Source: JAZQUM01 sp045631305
GTDB taxonomy: Bacteria; Bacillota; Clostridia; Oscillospirales; Oscillospiraceae
NCBI GenBank assembly: GCA_045631305.1
Contig: JAZQUM010000095.1
Location: 1 to 29,846, forward strand
Direction: 5' to 3'
Length of the DNA: 29,846 nt
Shown here: piece after piece, positions 6,653 through 15,210 of the stretch
Layout: the number at the start of each line of letters is the position of its first letter
How positions within the stretch are numbered: the stretch's first letter is position 1
The notes under the pieces: generated by a model
Databases searched by the model: none
Told to the model about the DNA's origin: nothing
Seen by the model: only the letters and a program-made list of their open reading frames with translations
Made by a program: the position numbers and the translations under genes

Positions 6653-8482
6653 ATGGAAGCGATTCAAAGTTTGCTTTCCCAATTGCAGGAAGCACTTTCA
6701 AAAATCAATATCGCAGCCAGCGGCGGCATCCTCAACTCGATTCTCCCCTACCTTTCCTGGGCAGTTCGCCTCTTACTTATTCTGCTTGCCCTTCGGATTT
6801 TGACACGCTGTTGCCGCTCTCTTTTCGGCATTAAACCCGAAAAAGAAGTATGGGGTTTTCTCAGCATGTCTAACGGCGCCCGTTTAGAACTGAACCACTG
6901 GGAAAATCTGATCGGCCGCGCCCGCCATGCAGATGTGCGGCTGAATCTTCCCACCATCTCCCGTGACCATGCCGCTCTGATCCGCAACGACAAAGCCATC
7001 TGGCACATCCACCCGCTGCAGGCCAGAAGTAACGTTCGACTCAACGAGGAATTAATCTACGCCCCCACCCAGTTGCAGCCGGGTGACATCATTTCTCTTG
7101 CAGGTATTGACCTTCACTTCTTCCCCGCTTCCAGCGACGAAGAACATGCACAAGCCCAAAAGCGCACGCGCCCGGGCCGCCACATTCTGCAGGGCCGCAC
7201 ATTGCGCTATCTTTCCGCTTTTCAGCTTTTCCTTATCATCGAATTCTTTTTTGACGGCGCACCCGCAGAAACCCTCTTGCCTCTGATCATTTCTCTGGCA
7301 GCACTCTGTGGTCTTATGTGGGGTCTTTTCGCCATTTATCGTATGTTTTCCCGCACAGCATTCGAAGTGGAAACTTTGGCATTCTATCTTACTTCTATCT
7401 GCTTCTCCGTTACCGCCGCTTATGCACCTTCCACTTTATATAAGCAGCTTTTGGCTGTAATCATTGGTCTCTTCCTTTTCCTCTGCATTTCCTTCGGCCT
7501 TCGCAACATCACCGCCGCAGTTAAACTGCGCTGGCCCGTAACGATTGCCGCCAGCAGTCTTCTGGCCTTCAATGTACTTCTGGGCCAGCGGATCTTCGGT
7601 GCAAAGAACTGGGTTTCCATTGGTCCCATTTCTTTCCAGCCCTCGGAACTTGTAAAAATTGCATTTGTTTTGGCTGGCGCCGCCACGCTGGACCGTCTCT
7701 TTGCCAAGCGAAATCTGATTTTTACTGCGCTGTTCTCTGCTTACTGTGTAGGCTGCCTTGCCCTCATGAGCGACTTTGGCACAGCGCTGATTTTCTTTGT
7801 CGCCTTTTTGTGCATCGCATTCCTTCGCTCCGGCGATCTCCCCTCCATAGCTATGCTGCTGGCTGCAGCAGGTGCCGGCGGCGGTATGATTCTGCGCTTC
7901 AAACCATACATCGCAAATCGTTTTGCCGTATGGGGGCATGTGTGGGAGAATGCGCAGACCACCGGCTATCAGCAAACCCGCACCATGTCCGCCATCGCAG
8001 GCGGCGGTCTTTTCGGTGTAGGCCCTGAAAAAAGCTGGCTTAAAACCATCGGCGCTGCCAATACAGACCTTGTTTTCGGCGTAGTCAGTGAGCAGCTGGG
8101 CCTGCTGTTGGCCCTTACTATGATCGCAGTTCTTTTGATTCTGGCGCTCTTCACCGTTCGTTCTTCGGCGCAGGCGCGTTCCGGTTTTTATTCCATCACT
8201 TCCTGCTCCGCTATTGCCATGCTGGTCTTTCAGGCCACGCTGAATGTGTTCGGTTCCCTGGATTTGCTGCCGCTCACAGGCGTCACCTTCCCCTTCGTTT
8301 CCACAGGTGGCTCTTCCATGATGTCCTGTTGGGCTATGCTTGCTTATATCAAAGCCGCTGACACCCGCCAAAATGCCGGTTTTTCCCTCAAGCTCCCCCA
8401 CAGCAAAAAAGCAAAAGTCACCGCTCCTCCCCCTGCGGAAATCAGCGTTGATCTTTTCCGAGAGGAGGATGATTTCTTTTGA
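6653..8482 (+). CDS. FHA domain fused to FtsW/RodA-type peptidoglycan polymerase
   Basis: This 609-residue protein has a first membrane segment at about 27-50. A forkhead-associated domain follows (about 68-158) with GRA at 88-90, SRDH at 103-106 and N127, the conserved phosphothreonine-binding positions. A charged linker leads to an FtsW/RodA/SpoVE core from about 186 with many membrane segments. The core shows NWVSIGPISFQPSELVK near residue 330 and the late FPFVSTGGSS segment, both typical of SEDS glycosyltransferases that polymerise lipid II. AAGGAG precedes ATG 6653. It overlaps the PBP gene by 4 nt, the usual SEDS/class B PBP pairing. The fused FHA domain suggests control by Ser/Thr phosphorylation, but no kinase lies in this window. 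Confidence 0.9.
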   Translation: MEAIQSLLSQLQEALSKINIAASGGILNSILPYLSWAVRLLLILLALRILTRCCRSLFGIKPEKEVWGFLSMSNGARLELNHWENLIGRARHADVRLNLPTISRDHAALIRNDKAIWHIHPLQARSNVRLNEELIYAPTQLQPGDIISLAGIDLHFFPASSDEEHAQAQKRTRPGRHILQGRTLRYLSAFQLFLIIEFFFDGAPAETLLPLIISLAALCGLMWGLFAIYRMFSRTAFEVETLAFYLTSICFSVTAAYAPSTLYKQLLAVIIGLFLFLCISFGLRNITAAVKLRWPVTIAASSLLAFNVLLGQRIFGAKNWVSIGPISFQPSELVKIAFVLAGAATLDRLFAKRNLIFTALFSAYCVGCLALMSDFGTALIFFVAFLCIAFLRSGDLPSIAMLLAAAGAGGGMILRFKPYIANRFAVWGHVWENAQTTGYQQTRTMSAIAGGGLFGVGPEKSWLKTIGAANTDLVFGVVSEQLGLLLALTMIAVLLILALFTVRSSAQARSGFYSITSCSAIAMLVFQATLNVFGSLDLLPLTGVTFPFVSTGGSSMMSCWAMLAYIKAADTRQNAGFSLKLPHSKKAKVTAPPPAEISVDLFREEDDFF

Positions 8483-9825
8483 AACAAGTAAAAAACCGTG
8501 CAGCTTTTGTTTTAGTTCTCACCCTTCTTCTCTTTGGCGGAACTGTACTTTTCTGTATTCGTTATGTAACACAGGGTGATTCCTGGGCAGCGTTTTCTGC
8601 AAATCAGCACGCTTATGAAAACGGCATTCTCTCTTCCGGCGCTATTTATGACAGAAGCGGTGTTCTCCTTTTTGATACTTCCTCTTCGTCTTATCATGAA
8701 GATTCCCTGATCCGCAAGTCAACGCTTCATGCAGTTGGTGACCGCGAAAAGAATATTGCCACTTCCGCTCTTTCGGCATTTTCCCGTTATCTGGCAGGCT
8801 TTTCTCCCATCACCGGCACCACCACCGACGGCCACAATCTTTATCTCAGCATTGATTCCCAGCTTAATGCCAAGGCATATAAGCTGCTGGATGGCCGCAA
8901 GGGAACCGTTGGTATTTACAACTATAAAACCGGCGAAATAGTCTGCATGGTCAGCACCCCCGCTTTTGACCCTGCCGATCCCCCGGTGATCAAAGAAGGT
9001 TCCACCAAATACGAAGGTGTGTATCTCAACCGCCTGCTTTCCTCCACCTTTACTCCCGGATCGATTTTTAAAATCGTGACAACCGCTGCAGCCATCGAAA
9101 AGATAGACGATCTTTTTACCCGCTCTTTCTCCTGTAACGGCAGTATTGCCATCGGAAACGATGTCATCACCTGCCCCCGTTCTCACGGCGAAATGGATAT
9201 CTATGGTGCATTCGCCAATTCCTGCAACGGTGTTTATGCTCAGCTGGCAGTAGAACTGGGAGGTGAAGTTCTGGCTGAATACACAGAAAAATGCGGGCTT
9301 CTCTCTTCGTATAAAGTCAGCGGTATCTCTACTGCAGCAGGCTCGTTTGAAATTGCTGAAGGAAATGATCTGGGCTGGTCCGGTGTAGGCCAGTATCACG
9401 ATGCGGTAAACCCTTGCAGCATGATGGTTTTCATGGGCACTGTGGCAAATGGCGGCTCGGCTAAACTCCCCGTTTTAATCCAGAAGGAAACCGCAGCTTT
9501 AGGCCTTCCTGCCGGAACGCACCGTGCAAGTTCTGTCTCCTGCGATCTTTCTTCCAAAACCTGCGATCTCCTTGTAGAAATGATGGCAAACAATGTTTCC
9601 ACCCAGTACGGGCAGGAAAATTTCGGCGACCTTTTGATTTGCGCCAAATCCGGCACTGCAGAAGTCGCCTCAAACGCCTCCCCCCATTCCTGGTTCACCG
9701 GTTTTTTGAATGATCCGCAAAACCCCTATTCGTTTGTGGTCTTGGTGGAAAATGGTGGCTCCGGCTCCAAGGTTGCCGGCTCTATTGCCTCCTCCTTGCT
9801 GCAAATGCTGACAACAGCTGAATAA
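8479..9825 (+). CDS. Class B penicillin-binding protein (transpeptidase)
   Basis: This 448-residue protein has a single N-terminal membrane anchor (about 8-28), a short linker domain and a transpeptidase domain. The active-site motifs are all present: SIFK (S195, K198), SCN (S248, N250) and KSGT (390-393). The lack of an extended pedestal domain and the pairing with a SEDS protein make it resemble the actinobacterial PbpA partner of RodA and clostridial relatives. It should cross-link the glycan made by the upstream polymerase, outside the cytoplasmic membrane. The start is TTG at 8479, sharing bases with the upstream TGA stop, with AGAGGAGG 10 nt before it. No other start fits as well. Confidence 0.9.
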   Translation: MKQVKNRAAFVLVLTLLLFGGTVLFCIRYVTQGDSWAAFSANQHAYENGILSSGAIYDRSGVLLFDTSSSSYHEDSLIRKSTLHAVGDREKNIATSALSAFSRYLAGFSPITGTTTDGHNLYLSIDSQLNAKAYKLLDGRKGTVGIYNYKTGEIVCMVSTPAFDPADPPVIKEGSTKYEGVYLNRLLSSTFTPGSIFKIVTTAAAIEKIDDLFTRSFSCNGSIAIGNDVITCPRSHGEMDIYGAFANSCNGVYAQLAVELGGEVLAEYTEKCGLLSSYKVSGISTAAGSFEIAEGNDLGWSGVGQYHDAVNPCSMMVFMGTVANGGSAKLPVLIQKETAALGLPAGTHRASSVSCDLSSKTCDLLVEMMANNVSTQYGQENFGDLLICAKSGTAEVASNASPHSWFTGFLNDPQNPYSFVVLVENGGSGSKVAGSIASSLLQMLTTAE

Positions 9826-9859
9826 AAAAAGCCGTTCCTCATAAGAGGAACGGCTTTTT
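9826..9859. terminator. Bidirectional terminator
   Basis: A perfect 15-bp stem (9826-9840 with 9845-9859) with loop ATAA begins and ends in A/T runs. It lies between the convergent PBP and cardiolipin synthase genes and can serve both. Confidence 0.9.
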
Positions 9860-9862
9860 ATT

Positions 9863-11413
9863 TTACATCCAAAGAGCAAAGAACCGAAGGAATTTTTCAG
9901 CCACTTTTCGGCTTCCCTTCCGTTTTTCCCACTCTTCCAAAGTAATCCGGCGGCTTACTTCCATGATATTATCCATATCTTCAAAGAGATACTCCACCAC
10001 AGGAGAATCGTATACCATCACGCCACATTCATAGTGCAACTGGAAAGAACGGTAGTCCATATTCACCGAACCGATCAGCGCAGCCTCGCGATCCACCATC
10101 ACACTCTTGCCGTGAAGGAATCCCGGGCTATACTCATAAATTTTCACACCGTGACGCAGCAGTTCTCCGTAATAAGATTCTGCCACAAGGTAGGTATATT
10201 TATGATCGGGAATCGCAGGCAGCATCAAGCGCACATCCACACCGCCGTCTGCCGCTGTGCAAAGGGCCTGCAGCATAGAATCCTCAATGGCAAAATAGGG
10301 TGTTGTAATATACAAAAACCGTTTTGCAGAGGAAATCAGCTGCATATAGATCTCTTCCGATACCCGCGCATCCGGATTATCCGGCCCATCGGTAAAGACC
10401 TGATAAAATCCCTCGCCGCAGCGCACACCCTGAGAGCAGTAATAATCGTGCTCATTTTGCATACTGCCACCATTATTTTCCCACATTTCAATAAAACGGG
10501 AAGTAAATCCCCACACAGCTTCACCTTCCAGGCAGATACCACTGTCTTTCCAGTGACCGAAACGTTCGATAATATTGGCATATTCGTCGGCAATATTTAC
10601 ACCGCCTGTATAAGCGGCCACACCGTCGATCACAGCAATTTTTCTATGGTCACGATAGTTGAATTTCAGTCGGTTCACATACTGATGCACCGGATTAAAG
10701 GCCAGCACTTCCACCCCTGCATTCTGCAGTTCCTGAAGGGTCGTGTCGGAAAAACGAAAAATATTACCAAAATCGTCGAAGAGAATTTTCACTTCCACGC
10801 CATGAGCAGCCCGCTCTTTCATCACCTGCAGCATCTGGTTCCAAACTTTACCTTCAGCCACAATAAAATACTCAAGAAAAATATAATGCTCAGCCTTCCC
10901 CATTCTCTCAATCAAATCCCAGAGATAGGCTGCACCATCGGAAAAATATCTGGCATCCGTATTTTCCCAAAGCATAAAATCATTTTTATAACAAAATTTC
11001 GCCAACCGTTCCCAGGATGGCAACTTTTTGCCCAGTTTTACGATAGCGTCTTCACTACGCATGCGAGAACTTTTGCGTTCTTTAATAGCTGTTCCAGATT
11101 TTTTCGTACCGCTTTTTTCCATGCTGTCTCCCCAAAGGGAATAGAGGATCAATCCTACTACGGGCGCTGCCATGATCAGCAAAATCCAACTGAACTTATA
11201 AGTAGGACATCGCTTTTTGAAAAAAATCTTCATAGCACAAGCCAGTGCCAAAATGCGTAGCGCCGTATAAAGAAATGCAGTATTGGCCTGTAAAAAGGCA
11301 GATATTGCCAAAATCAGCAAAATATTCATAATAAAGAGAAGCAGTGCAAGCAGTATCCGCAGCGATGCGGAAATTCGCCGTTCTGTTCTTTGCTGTTTCA
11401 TTTCTCTGCTCAT
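9863..11413 (-). CDS. cls: Cardiolipin synthase (phospholipase D family)
   Basis: The enzyme condenses two phosphatidylglycerol molecules into cardiolipin at the membrane. Near the N-terminus are two or three hydrophobic segments, with the PVVGLILYSLWG signature that precedes the catalytic part in Cls proteins. Two HKD motifs follow: HRKIAVIDG with GGVNIADEY, and HGKSVMVD with GSVNMDYRSF. I prefer the start at 11413 (516 residues), where AAGGAG stands 6 nt before the ATG. An upstream in-frame ATG at 11461 would give 532 residues but has only a weak ribosome site. The gene lies behind the pncB terminator, so it probably has its own promoter in the A/T-rich DNA near 11480-11520; I could not define it. 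Confidence 0.9.
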   Translation of the reverse strand: MSREMKQQRTERRISASLRILLALLLFIMNILLILAISAFLQANTAFLYTALRILALACAMKIFFKKRCPTYKFSWILLIMAAPVVGLILYSLWGDSMEKSGTKKSGTAIKERKSSRMRSEDAIVKLGKKLPSWERLAKFCYKNDFMLWENTDARYFSDGAAYLWDLIERMGKAEHYIFLEYFIVAEGKVWNQMLQVMKERAAHGVEVKILFDDFGNIFRFSDTTLQELQNAGVEVLAFNPVHQYVNRLKFNYRDHRKIAVIDGVAAYTGGVNIADEYANIIERFGHWKDSGICLEGEAVWGFTSRFIEMWENNGGSMQNEHDYYCSQGVRCGEGFYQVFTDGPDNPDARVSEEIYMQLISSAKRFLYITTPYFAIEDSMLQALCTAADGGVDVRLMLPAIPDHKYTYLVAESYYGELLRHGVKIYEYSPGFLHGKSVMVDREAALIGSVNMDYRSFQLHYECGVMVYDSPVVEYLFEDMDNIMEVSRRITLEEWEKRKGSRKVAEKFLRFFALWM

Positions 11414-11519
11414 ACCCATCTCCTTTTCACACAAACCGGTAGTTTCTTCCTTTTTATCCATCTTACCCTGTTAGGGAAGAAAAAACAATCCGTCCTCTCT
11501 AAAATTCAAAAAACGTTAA

Positions 11520-11553
11520 AAAAAGACTTCAGGCTTTGGCCTGAAGTCTTTTT
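11520..11553 (-). terminator. Terminator of pncB
   Basis: An 11-bp stem (11524-11534 with 11539-11549), extended by A/T pairs, with loop TTTG, ends in a long T-run on the minus strand. It starts one base past the pncB stop codon. Confidence 0.9.
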
Positions 11554-11554
11554 A

Positions 11555-13003
11555 TCAACTGTTTTTCTGCAGAAGCTCCTGCTGGATGGTCCAAAGTTTT
11601 TCCGAAAGGTCCACATAGTATTCGTGGGGGTTATCAAAACGTTTAACTTCATCCCACAAAGTATTCACCTGCTGAGCGCAGTAATCGCGGATCTCCTGCA
11701 AAGAGGGGGACTCATATACTTTCTTACCATTAAGGAAAACAGGAACCAACAGAGGCTTTGCGGTAAAATTATAAACCGTCTTTTTCTTCCAGGTAGCAAA
11801 GGGATCGAAAATTGCCAAATCGCCGCTGTCATCCACTTCTTCATCGTGCAGCGTCATATAGTCGGCGATGGCCTTTCCGGTATCGTTACCATAGAAACGA
11901 TAGAGCTTTTTGAAATGAGGCACAGTGATCTTGGCCACATTTTCGCTGATCTTGATCTTGGGAATAATAGTCCCTTCCTCATCTTCCACAGCTACCAGCT
12001 TGTAAACACCACCGAAAACAGGTTCACTCTTGGAAGTAATGAGACGCTCACCAACACCAAAGGCATCGATCTTGGCATCCTGGCGGAAAAGATCGCGGAT
12101 CAGATACTCGTCCAAAGAGTTGGAAGCAGAGATCTTGCACTCAGTCCAACCGGCATCGTCCAGCATCTTTCTTGCTTCGCGGCTGAGATAGGCAATGTCA
12201 CCGGAGTCCAGACGGATACCGCACTTGGTGATACCCAGAGGCTTCAGCACTTCGTTAAAGGCGCGGATGGCATCAGGAACACCGCTTTTCAGCGTATTAT
12301 AGGTGTCTACCAACAACGTAGCATTATTGGGATAAATTTCGCAGTAAGTCTTGAAGGCTTCATACTGCGTGTCAAACATCTGCACCCATGCATGGGCCAT
12401 AGTACCAACCGCAGGCACACCGTAAAGCTCATCACTAATGGTGCAGGCCGTACCGGTAGCACCGCCGATATAGGCAGCTCTTGCACCAACAATAGCCGCA
12501 TCCGTACCCTGTGCGCGGCGGGAGCCAAATTCCAGAACAGCTCTGCCTTCTGCAGCACGGACAATGCGGTTCGCCTTCGTCGCGATGAGGCTCTGGTGGT
12601 TAATGGTAAGCAGCGTGAAGGTTTCGATAAGCTGCGCCTCAATGGCAGGCGCACGTACTACGATCAAGGGTTCTCTGGGGAACACCGGCGTGCCTTCCGG
12701 AACGGCATAAATATCGCCGGTAAAACGGAAGTCAGCCAGATACCGCAAAAACTCTTCGGAGAAAAGGTTTCTGCCTCTAAGGTAGGCAATATCCTCTTCA
12801 TCGAAATGCAGATCCTCAATATATTCGATCAGCTGCTCAAGGCCGGCTGCAATGGCAAAGCCGCCGCCATCGGGCACTTTTCTGAAAAACACGTCAAAGT
12901 AAGTAATACGGTCCTTATAACCGTTATGGAAATAGCCGTTGCTCATGGTCAACTCGTAAAAGTCGCACAGCATGGTCATGTTCAGCTTTTCTTCCGTTCT
13001 CAT
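11555..13003 (-). CDS. pncB: Nicotinate phosphoribosyltransferase
   Basis: This 482-residue enzyme makes nicotinate mononucleotide from nicotinate, PRPP and ATP, the first step of NAD salvage. Hallmarks are the N-terminal LCDFYELTMSNGYF, TYFDVFFRKVP, EFGSRRAQG at 158-166, and TMAHAW with H204, the histidine phosphorylated in this family. The C-terminal part has the HDEE-rich region and a Cys-poor tail usual for the clostridial form. GAGGTAA precedes ATG 13003. It is transcribed alone, with its own promoter and terminator. The NadD half of the fusion at 22178-23383 would use its product. Confidence 0.95.
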   Translation of the reverse strand: MRTEEKLNMTMLCDFYELTMSNGYFHNGYKDRITYFDVFFRKVPDGGGFAIAAGLEQLIEYIEDLHFDEEDIAYLRGRNLFSEEFLRYLADFRFTGDIYAVPEGTPVFPREPLIVVRAPAIEAQLIETFTLLTINHQSLIATKANRIVRAAEGRAVLEFGSRRAQGTDAAIVGARAAYIGGATGTACTISDELYGVPAVGTMAHAWVQMFDTQYEAFKTYCEIYPNNATLLVDTYNTLKSGVPDAIRAFNEVLKPLGITKCGIRLDSGDIAYLSREARKMLDDAGWTECKISASNSLDEYLIRDLFRQDAKIDAFGVGERLITSKSEPVFGGVYKLVAVEDEEGTIIPKIKISENVAKITVPHFKKLYRFYGNDTGKAIADYMTLHDEEVDDSGDLAIFDPFATWKKKTVYNFTAKPLLVPVFLNGKKVYESPSLQEIRDYCAQQVNTLWDEVKRFDNPHEYYVDLSEKLWTIQQELLQKNS

Positions 13004-13040
13004 TTCTCTTACCTCAAGTTGTAATATTCGGTAATCTACC

Positions 13041-13057
13041 TGTCTTTAGTATAGACA
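13041..13057. promoter_or_regulatory. Palindromic operator candidate at pncB promoter
   Basis: TGTCT-N7-AGACA is a perfect inverted repeat that covers the -10 box of the pncB promoter. NAD salvage genes in Firmicutes are often controlled by the niacin repressor NiaR (YrxA), and the position suits a repressor. The match to the NiaR consensus is from memory and unverified. Confidence 0.4.
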
Positions 13058-13076
13058 TTACACCTGACAAATGCAA
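13048..13076 (-). promoter_or_regulatory. Promoter of pncB
   Basis: On the minus strand TTGCAT (13071-13076) is followed after 17 bp by TATACT (13048-13053), about 45 bp before the ATG. Confidence 0.65.
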
Positions 13077-13151
13077 TCGCTTTCGCCGTTTTCTCTTGAA
13101 GTTCCTGCATTTTTGCACTTTTTACCATCGAAAATCTCTCTTCGCTTGTAC

Positions 13152-13180
13152 TTGCCATTCTTTTTTCCTTCCCTTATAAT
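13152..13180 (+). promoter_or_regulatory. Promoter of coaW
   Basis: TTGCCA (13152-13157) and a perfect TATAAT (13175-13180) are separated by 17 bp. The predicted leader is only about 24 nt. Confidence 0.65.
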
Positions 13181-13210
13181 AAATACAACCTTTTCTTTTG
13201 AGGTTTTTCT

Positions 13211-14026
13211 ATGAAAACTTTATGTCTTGATATTGGTTCCACTGCGCTGAAGGTCATCGCTCTCAGCGACGGAAAGCCCATTTCCCGCGGCATGCACTTT
13301 TCAAGTCCTTCCGATTCTGCTACTTTGGAAAAGTGCGCGAAGGAATATATTGCTTCTTTCTCCCTGCAGGATCTTGCCTCTGTCGCCGTAACGGGTGTTG
13401 GCGCGTCTCTGGCAGGCGACAGTCTTGTAAATCTCCCCGTCACCCGGGTGGATGAATTTGATGCCATTGCCGCAGGCGGTCTCCATCTCAGCGGTAAAGA
13501 TACCGCCCTTATCGTCAGCATGGGCACAGGCACCGCCTTCCTCTATGCTGACCGTTCCACCCGCGAAGTGCGTCATCTGGGCGGCACCGGTGTTGGCGGC
13601 GGCACCCTCCGCGGTCTTTGCCGCCACTTGGCAGGAACTTCCGATTTCTTTGAAATTCAAGCCCTGGCCTCGCAAGGAAGCTACACCGCCGTGGATCTTA
13701 CGATAGGCGATGTTTCCCCCACTGCCATCGATACCCTGAATGCCGAGCTTACCGCTGCCAATTTCGCAAAACTTACCGGCAATGTTTCTCCCGCCGATCT
13801 CGCTGCCGGTGCAGTTAATATGGTGCTGCAAAGTATTGGTTCCATGGCTGTATTTCTTGCCTCCGCCTGCTCTACCCAAGAAATCGTTCTCATCGGCTCT
13901 TTGGCATCTATCCACCAGGCAAAACCCGCCTACGATTTTTTCAACCGCATGTACGATATTCATTTTACCATTGCCGATGATCCCATTTTTGCCTGCGCCA
14001 TCGGCGCAGGGCTCTGCGCGAAATAA
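13211..14026 (+). CDS. coaW: Type II pantothenate kinase
   Basis: This 271-residue kinase phosphorylates pantothenate, the first step of coenzyme A synthesis. It has the ASKHA fold: phosphate-1 motif DIGSTALKV (7-15), the VDEF segment with a probable catalytic acid at E82, MGTGTAF (104-110), and GGTGVGGGTL (124-133), which is diagnostic of type II enzymes such as Staphylococcus aureus CoaW. The length agrees with the bacterial family. TTTTGAGG stands before ATG 13211. It is a single-gene unit with its own promoter and terminator, divergent from pncB. Type II enzymes generally resist feedback by CoA (family knowledge). Confidence 0.92.
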   Translation: MKTLCLDIGSTALKVIALSDGKPISRGMHFSSPSDSATLEKCAKEYIASFSLQDLASVAVTGVGASLAGDSLVNLPVTRVDEFDAIAAGGLHLSGKDTALIVSMGTGTAFLYADRSTREVRHLGGTGVGGGTLRGLCRHLAGTSDFFEIQALASQGSYTAVDLTIGDVSPTAIDTLNAELTAANFAKLTGNVSPADLAAGAVNMVLQSIGSMAVFLASACSTQEIVLIGSLASIHQAKPAYDFFNRMYDIHFTIADDPIFACAIGAGLCAK

Positions 14027-14030
14027 GAAA

Positions 14031-14058
14031 AAGCCGCTGCGTTTGCAGCGGCTCTTTT
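14031..14058. terminator. Bidirectional terminator
   Basis: An 8-bp GC-rich stem (14033-14040 with 14045-14052), loop GTTT, is followed by TCTTTTTT on the plus strand and by T-rich sequence on the minus strand. It separates the convergent coaW and HAD phosphatase genes. Confidence 0.88.
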
Positions 14059-14694
14059 TTATTTACTCCAGATGGCGTATTCTCCCGCCATTTTCTTAAT
14101 TTCTTCCCAGTGGTCTTTTGCGCAGTTGTCATAAATGCCAACCACGTAAAATCCCGCTTTGCTGGCAGTAAGAGCCGCAAAGTAAGAATCTTCATAAACG
14201 GCAACATCTTCCGCTTTTTCAGCGCCCAGCTTTTCTGCAGCCACATAATAAACCGTGGGCTTATTCTTCCCTTCACCCACATCCTCGCAGGAGAGCACGA
14301 ATCCAAAATAATCCAGGATCCCCAGCTTTTCAAGGCAAAGGCGCATCAGTTCAGGTTTGGTAGCCGAAGCCACACACATCTTCACCCCGCGAAGGCGCAG
14401 TTCTTCCAGGTATTCTTTCACGCCGTTTTTCAACCCAATATGCTGCAGATAATGCTGCTCCATAAGACCGTTCATCTTGGCAATCATCTCTTCTACGGTA
14501 ATGTCCAGACAAAAACGGTCAATCATGTAAGCCGTAGACTCCTGCAGCATCTTGGGACGGATGGCGTCCATTGCTTCTGTCAGATCCTCCCGGATGCCGA
14601 CAGATTCCAGATACTCTCTGAAAATCCCATCCCAATAAGGCATAGAATCCACCAAAGTGCCATCCATATCAAAAATTGCAAATTTTTTATCCAT
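14059..14694 (-). CDS. HAD-superfamily phosphatase (beta-phosphoglucomutase-like)
   Basis: This 211-residue hydrolase has motif I FDMDGTLVDS with nucleophile D9 and acid D11, and an alpha-helical cap between motifs I and II. Motif II is VASATKP, and the motif III/IV region contains CEDVGEGKNKPTVYY and VYEDSYFA. The pattern is that of the HAD IA subfamily, with sugar phosphates or other small phosphate esters as likely substrates; the exact one is unknown. The start is ATG 14694, with GAGGAAA 7-8 nt upstream; an in-frame GTG at 14709 contains that ribosome site and is rejected. The gene begins only about 20 nt after a terminator for the gene upstream, leaving no room for a normal promoter, so it may depend on read-through. 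Confidence 0.88.
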   Translation of the reverse strand: MDKKFAIFDMDGTLVDSMPYWDGIFREYLESVGIREDLTEAMDAIRPKMLQESTAYMIDRFCLDITVEEMIAKMNGLMEQHYLQHIGLKNGVKEYLEELRLRGVKMCVASATKPELMRLCLEKLGILDYFGFVLSCEDVGEGKNKPTVYYVAAEKLGAEKAEDVAVYEDSYFAALTASKAGFYVVGIYDNCAKDHWEEIKKMAGEYAIWSK

Positions 14695-14714
14695 AAAGAG
14701 TTTCCTCACAAGAG

Positions 14715-14746
14715 AAAAAGCCGGCAGTTTCCTGCCGGCTTTTTTA
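14715..14746 (-). terminator. Terminator of the efp operon
   Basis: A 13-bp stem (14715-14727 with 14732-14744) with loop TTTC ends in a T-run on the minus strand. It lies between the CD1247-like gene and the HAD gene on the same strand. Confidence 0.88.
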
Positions 14747-14759
14747 ACTGATAAGACGA

Positions 14760-15170
14760 TTAATCTTCTTCGTCGTTTGCCAGATCACTGAGGTCAAATT
14801 CCAGCTTTTCGCCGCAGTTGGGGCAAATTACCTGACCTTCTTCCAGAACGGTATCATCGAAGTAGATCTTTTCTTCACAGGTGGGGCAAGTGGTTTCGAA
14901 GCATTCCTCTTCTTCGTCATCCTCGTCCTCATCGTCTTCTTCATCAAGATACTCGTACATGAAATCTTCCACATCGGACAGATCATCGCTGACAGCATCC
15001 AGACCTTCTTCCAGATCAGCCTGTTCTTCCACGATCTCTTCCAGTTCCTCGGCGATTTCGCCCAGTACATCTACGATAGCGGCAAGCAGCTTGCCTTCCT
15101 TGGTTTCGGTATCCAGAGCCAGACCTTCAGCCAGGCCTTCCAGATATGCAACCTTTTCAGAGATACTCAT
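14760..15170 (-). CDS. CD1247 N-terminal domain-type acidic zinc-ribbon protein
   Basis: This 136-residue protein has three parts. An N-terminal helical domain (1-73) opens with SEKVAYLEGLAEGL, which I recognise as the CD1247 N-terminal domain of Clostridia. A run of 14 acidic residues follows (76-89), then a C-terminal zinc ribbon with CPTC (95-98) and CPNC (116-119). Its function is not known; the ribbon and acidic tract suggest contact with a nucleic-acid-binding complex. The start is ATG 15170 with AAAGGAG upstream; an ATG at 15209 would put that ribosome site inside the gene and was rejected. It follows efp by 40 nt and is probably co-transcribed with it. Confidence 0.82.
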   Translation of the reverse strand: MSISEKVAYLEGLAEGLALDTETKEGKLLAAIVDVLGEIAEELEEIVEEQADLEEGLDAVSDDLSDVEDFMYEYLDEEDDEDEDDEEEECFETTCPTCEEKIYFDDTVLEEGQVICPNCGEKLEFDLSDLANDEED

Positions 15171-15210
15171 GATACTTTCTCCTTTCAAAAGTGAAATGTC
15201 AAAAATCAAA

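Noticed and set aside
11390..13024. Open reading frame of 544 codons on the plus strand
   Set aside because: Antisense shadow of pncB, running through its terminator; the pncB strand has clear family motifs, promoter and terminator.
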